From contig DJUJ01000017.1 of NCBI GenBank assembly GCA_002438345.1, positions 1 to 7,073 of the forward strand: a stretch of 7,073 bases of DNA, read 5' to 3'. The position numbers were made by a program, and so were the translations under genes. The notes beneath the pieces are model-generated. The model was not told the DNA's origin. It did not search any database and saw nothing but the letters and a program-made list of their open reading frames with translations. Numbering within the stretch: the stretch's first letter is position 1; each line of letters opens with the position of its first letter. Source of the DNA: Paenibacillus sp. UBA6285. GTDB lineage: Bacteria > Bacillota > Bacilli > Paenibacillales > Paenibacillaceae. Shown here one piece after another: positions 5,641-7,073 of this stretch.

Positions 5641-6258
5641 TTATTGAAATGAAATCTCCCACAAGTATATGGAAGCCACTGAACCCAGAGGTGAATATTT
5701 AAGCCGGTATTGTTCAAATTGATCTTTGGTAAGCGTATCAAGCCCATACAGCTTCATCATGCCACGACGGATTGCGATATCTCCCCAACTAACTACATCT
5801 GGGCGCTCCATAGAGTTGATTAGCATCATTTCTGCTGTCCACTTGCCAATGCCTTTTAACTTTATTAGTCTCTGAATAACCTCTTTATCTGATAACAAGT
5901 GTAGTTCCTCCAGCTTAAAATCCCCATGAGCAACCAAATCGGAAATATCATGAATGCAAACGGCCTTTTTCATCGTCAACCCACAACTTTGAATCTCATC
6001 CGCCGTGTGTAAGGCTAGCTGCTGCGGAGTAATTTCTCCGAATCGATCCTGTATTCTCGTCCAAATGGTCCGAACCGCCTTGACCGAGATTAGCTGACCT
6101 ACTATAGCATAGATAAGCGCAGTGAAAAGATCTGGAATAATCACACGTTCCACCTTCCCCATCCGCGCCATCGCTACGCCAAGCACTGGGTCCACACTTC
6201 CGAGATAATCTATATCGTCTTGCCCATATTCAAAAAATTTAGTTATTACAGGTCCCAA
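5641..6258 (-). CDS. AlkA-type DNA-3-methyladenine glycosylase II (helix-hairpin-helix family)
   Basis: The product is 205 residues, the short single-domain form of AlkA common in Firmicutes. It excises N3-methyladenine and related alkylated bases to start base excision repair. The early helices contain FTALIYAIVGQLISVKAV (45-62), matching the conserved I-x-x-Q-Q/L-x-S-x-K-A segment. The helix-hairpin-helix is LKGIGKWTAEMMLI (134-147). The catalytic aspartate is D160 in SWGDIAIRRG. The C-terminus YSPLGSVASIYLWEISFQ has the family's closing S-x-A-x-x-Y-L-W signature. The TTG start at 6258 follows GGGAGG by 8 bases. It is the first gene of a two-gene unit with the AlkD-like gene. No methylated-DNA transferase or Ada-type regulator is visible in the window. 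Confidence 0.93.
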   Translation of the reverse strand: MGPVITKFFEYGQDDIDYLGSVDPVLGVAMARMGKVERVIIPDLFTALIYAIVGQLISVKAVRTIWTRIQDRFGEITPQQLALHTADEIQSCGLTMKKAVCIHDISDLVAHGDFKLEELHLLSDKEVIQRLIKLKGIGKWTAEMMLINSMERPDVVSWGDIAIRRGMMKLYGLDTLTKDQFEQYRLKYSPLGSVASIYLWEISFQ

Positions 6259-6266
6259 CGCGTTTT

Positions 6267-6272
6267 CCTCCC
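6267..6272 (-). promoter_or_regulatory. Ribosome binding site of the alkA-like gene
   Basis: The reverse strand reads GGGAGG, 8 bases before the TTG at 6258, which supports that non-ATG start. Confidence 0.75.
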
Positions 6273-6296
6273 GTATCGGATATTGTGCGTAACCAT

Positions 6297-6325
6297 ACTA
6301 TACAACACCTATATGGCAGTGTAAG
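6297..6325 (-). promoter_or_regulatory. Likely sigma-A promoter of the alkA-alkD operon
   Basis: The reverse strand carries CTTACA (6325 to 6320, 4 of 6 to TTGACA) and TATAGT (6302 to 6297, 5 of 6 to TATAAT) with the ideal 17-base spacer. Transcription would begin near 6290, about 30 bases before the start codon, downstream of the terminator that closes the preceding gene. Confidence 0.5.
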
Positions 6326-6360
6326 GATTCTTGAATAAGATAGCAAGATAACGAAACTTG

Positions 6361-6406
6361 AAAATGCCATAACACTTCTACTCGGGTAGATGGTTATGGC
6401 TATTTT
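6361..6406 (-). terminator. Hairpin terminator after the von Willebrand A gene
   Basis: A long imperfect stem pairs GCCATAAC with GTTATGGC. The inner arms TCTAC and GTAGA close a TCGG tetraloop, and AAAAT and ATTTT lie outside. On the minus strand the hairpin starts about 38 bases after the stop of the von Willebrand A gene and ends in ATTTTC. It separates that gene from the alkA-alkD unit. Confidence 0.8.
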
Positions 6407-6443
6407 CATTGTATGGAACTCGATAATTCTATATCGCTCTTAC

Positions 6444-7073
6444 TTATAAGCGAATAATTCGTTTCTCCTTCGCTGCTTTTAGCCACAAAGGGAATTCATT
6501 CAATAGCTGGTCATACAAATCTTCATCCGATACCGTCTCGATTCGATCCAGATGAATAAAATTGGCGTTATCCACCAATCGTCCCTTCATTGTGTCGAGT
6601 TGCTTCAATACTTCAAAATCCGAATTTCCGATCCCTACAAACTGCCAGAAAATCGGTTGAACCGATGCCGCTGTAATCACCTTCTTAGTAGGCTTCACGA
6701 CACCACCATCGTTGATGAAGATAATAAATACTGGCGTAGAATCAGGTTCTTCCTCCGTGTATTTTCTGATGATATCCTCCATCACCGGTGGCTCATTATT
6801 GCGGCCAAATTTATGGATTGTATTATTGTTCATAATATGTGTAAAGACATAACTTCCTAATTCCTGCTCTGTCACAGGTGGCAGCCGACTAAACTCGGTA
6901 TCGTACACCCATACATCCAGTGAACTATTATCATCGAATTTACAGGCGACAGCCAAAATACGTTCTACCACTTCTTGCACTGTCCCATTAGAATAAAGAT
7001 TTCTCATTGAGCCAGTAATATCTAGAACAATTCCTACCCTCGCTGTTACTCCAGTCAAATTCTTTTTTTCCAA
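6444..7073 (-). CDS. TerF-like protein, C-terminal von Willebrand A domain (5' end probably outside the window)
   Basis: 209 residues are visible, forming one complete von Willebrand A domain. The metal-site motif is D18-I-T-G-S22-M, a D-x-T-x-S variant of the usual D-x-S-x-S. The later metal-site aspartate is in FINDGG (D122). The sequence FWQFVGIGNSDFEVLKQLD, the GRLVDNANF that follows and the closing DEDLYDQLLNEFPLWLKAA are typical of the domain in TerF-type tellurite/chemical-stress proteins. In those, a leader ending in a sequence like LEKKNLTGVTARV joins an N-terminal TerD-type or other domain. The first visible codon is TTG at the very edge and has no visible ribosome binding site, so it is more likely an internal leucine than the start. 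Role: metal-dependent protein-protein contact in a stress complex, inferred. A hairpin terminator follows the stop. Confidence 0.85.
   Translation of the reverse strand: MEKKNLTGVTARVGIVLDITGSMRNLYSNGTVQEVVERILAVACKFDDNSSLDVWVYDTEFSRLPPVTEQELGSYVFTHIMNNNTIHKFGRNNEPPVMEDIIRKYTEEEPDSTPVFIIFINDGGVVKPTKKVITAASVQPIFWQFVGIGNSDFEVLKQLDTMKGRLVDNANFIHLDRIETVSDEDLYDQLLNEFPLWLKAAKEKRIIRL

Noticed and set aside
6552..6860. Plus-strand 102-codon frame
   Set aside because: It is antisense to the von Willebrand A domain, whose motifs are clear on the minus strand.
1..7073. CRISPR array, tRNA, rRNA, insertion sequence or phage genes
   Set aside because: I saw no regularly spaced repeats, cloverleaf-like segments, transposase frames or terminal inverted repeats; the broken genes appear to come from deletions rather than insertion.

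Overview
The window looks like the chromosome of a low-to-moderate GC, endospore-forming member of the Bacillales, most likely Paenibacillus or a close relative. The main evidence is the start of a pro-sigma-K gene with its cleavable pro-sequence, decayed remains of a GerAB-type spore germination permease, strong Gram-positive ribosome binding sites and frequent TTG/GTG starts. This is inferred from protein resemblance by eye; no database search was possible.

Layout, left to right. (1) 1-332, minus strand: the first 110 codons of sigK, running off the left edge, with a sporulation-type (sigma-E-like) -10 element upstream. (2) 510-2102, minus: an intact ClC-type H+/Cl- exchange transporter with a C-terminal TrkA-C-like domain. 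(3) 2247-3134, plus: a gene graveyard. A response-regulator receiver fragment, a histidine-kinase HisKA fragment and the C-terminal half of a spore germination permease are joined head to tail by apparent deletions and carry further stops and frameshifts. An apparent terminator at 3161-3178 closes it. (4) 3212-4868: an envelope-stress module, with a zinc-ribbon protein on the minus strand divergent from a pspC-pspA pair on the plus strand. A perfect 19-bp hairpin follows pspA. (5) 4923-6258, minus: an apparent two-gene DNA alkylation repair operon, with an AlkA-type helix-hairpin-helix glycosylase upstream and an AlkD-type HEAT-repeat glycosylase downstream, preceded by a plausible sigma-A promoter. 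(6) 6444-7073, minus: the C-terminal von Willebrand A domain of a TerF-like protein, reaching the right edge and followed by its own terminator hairpin.

How they work together. PspC and PspA are a recognised membrane-stress pair, and the adjacent zinc-ribbon protein, which starts with a PspA-like amphipathic segment, may belong to it. The two glycosylases have complementary roles in removing alkylated bases. The remaining genes look like unrelated neighbours.

I do not see a convincing new multi-gene system. The items most worth a second look are the composite pseudogene, the sigK edge and promoter region, and the zinc-ribbon/PspC/PspA module.
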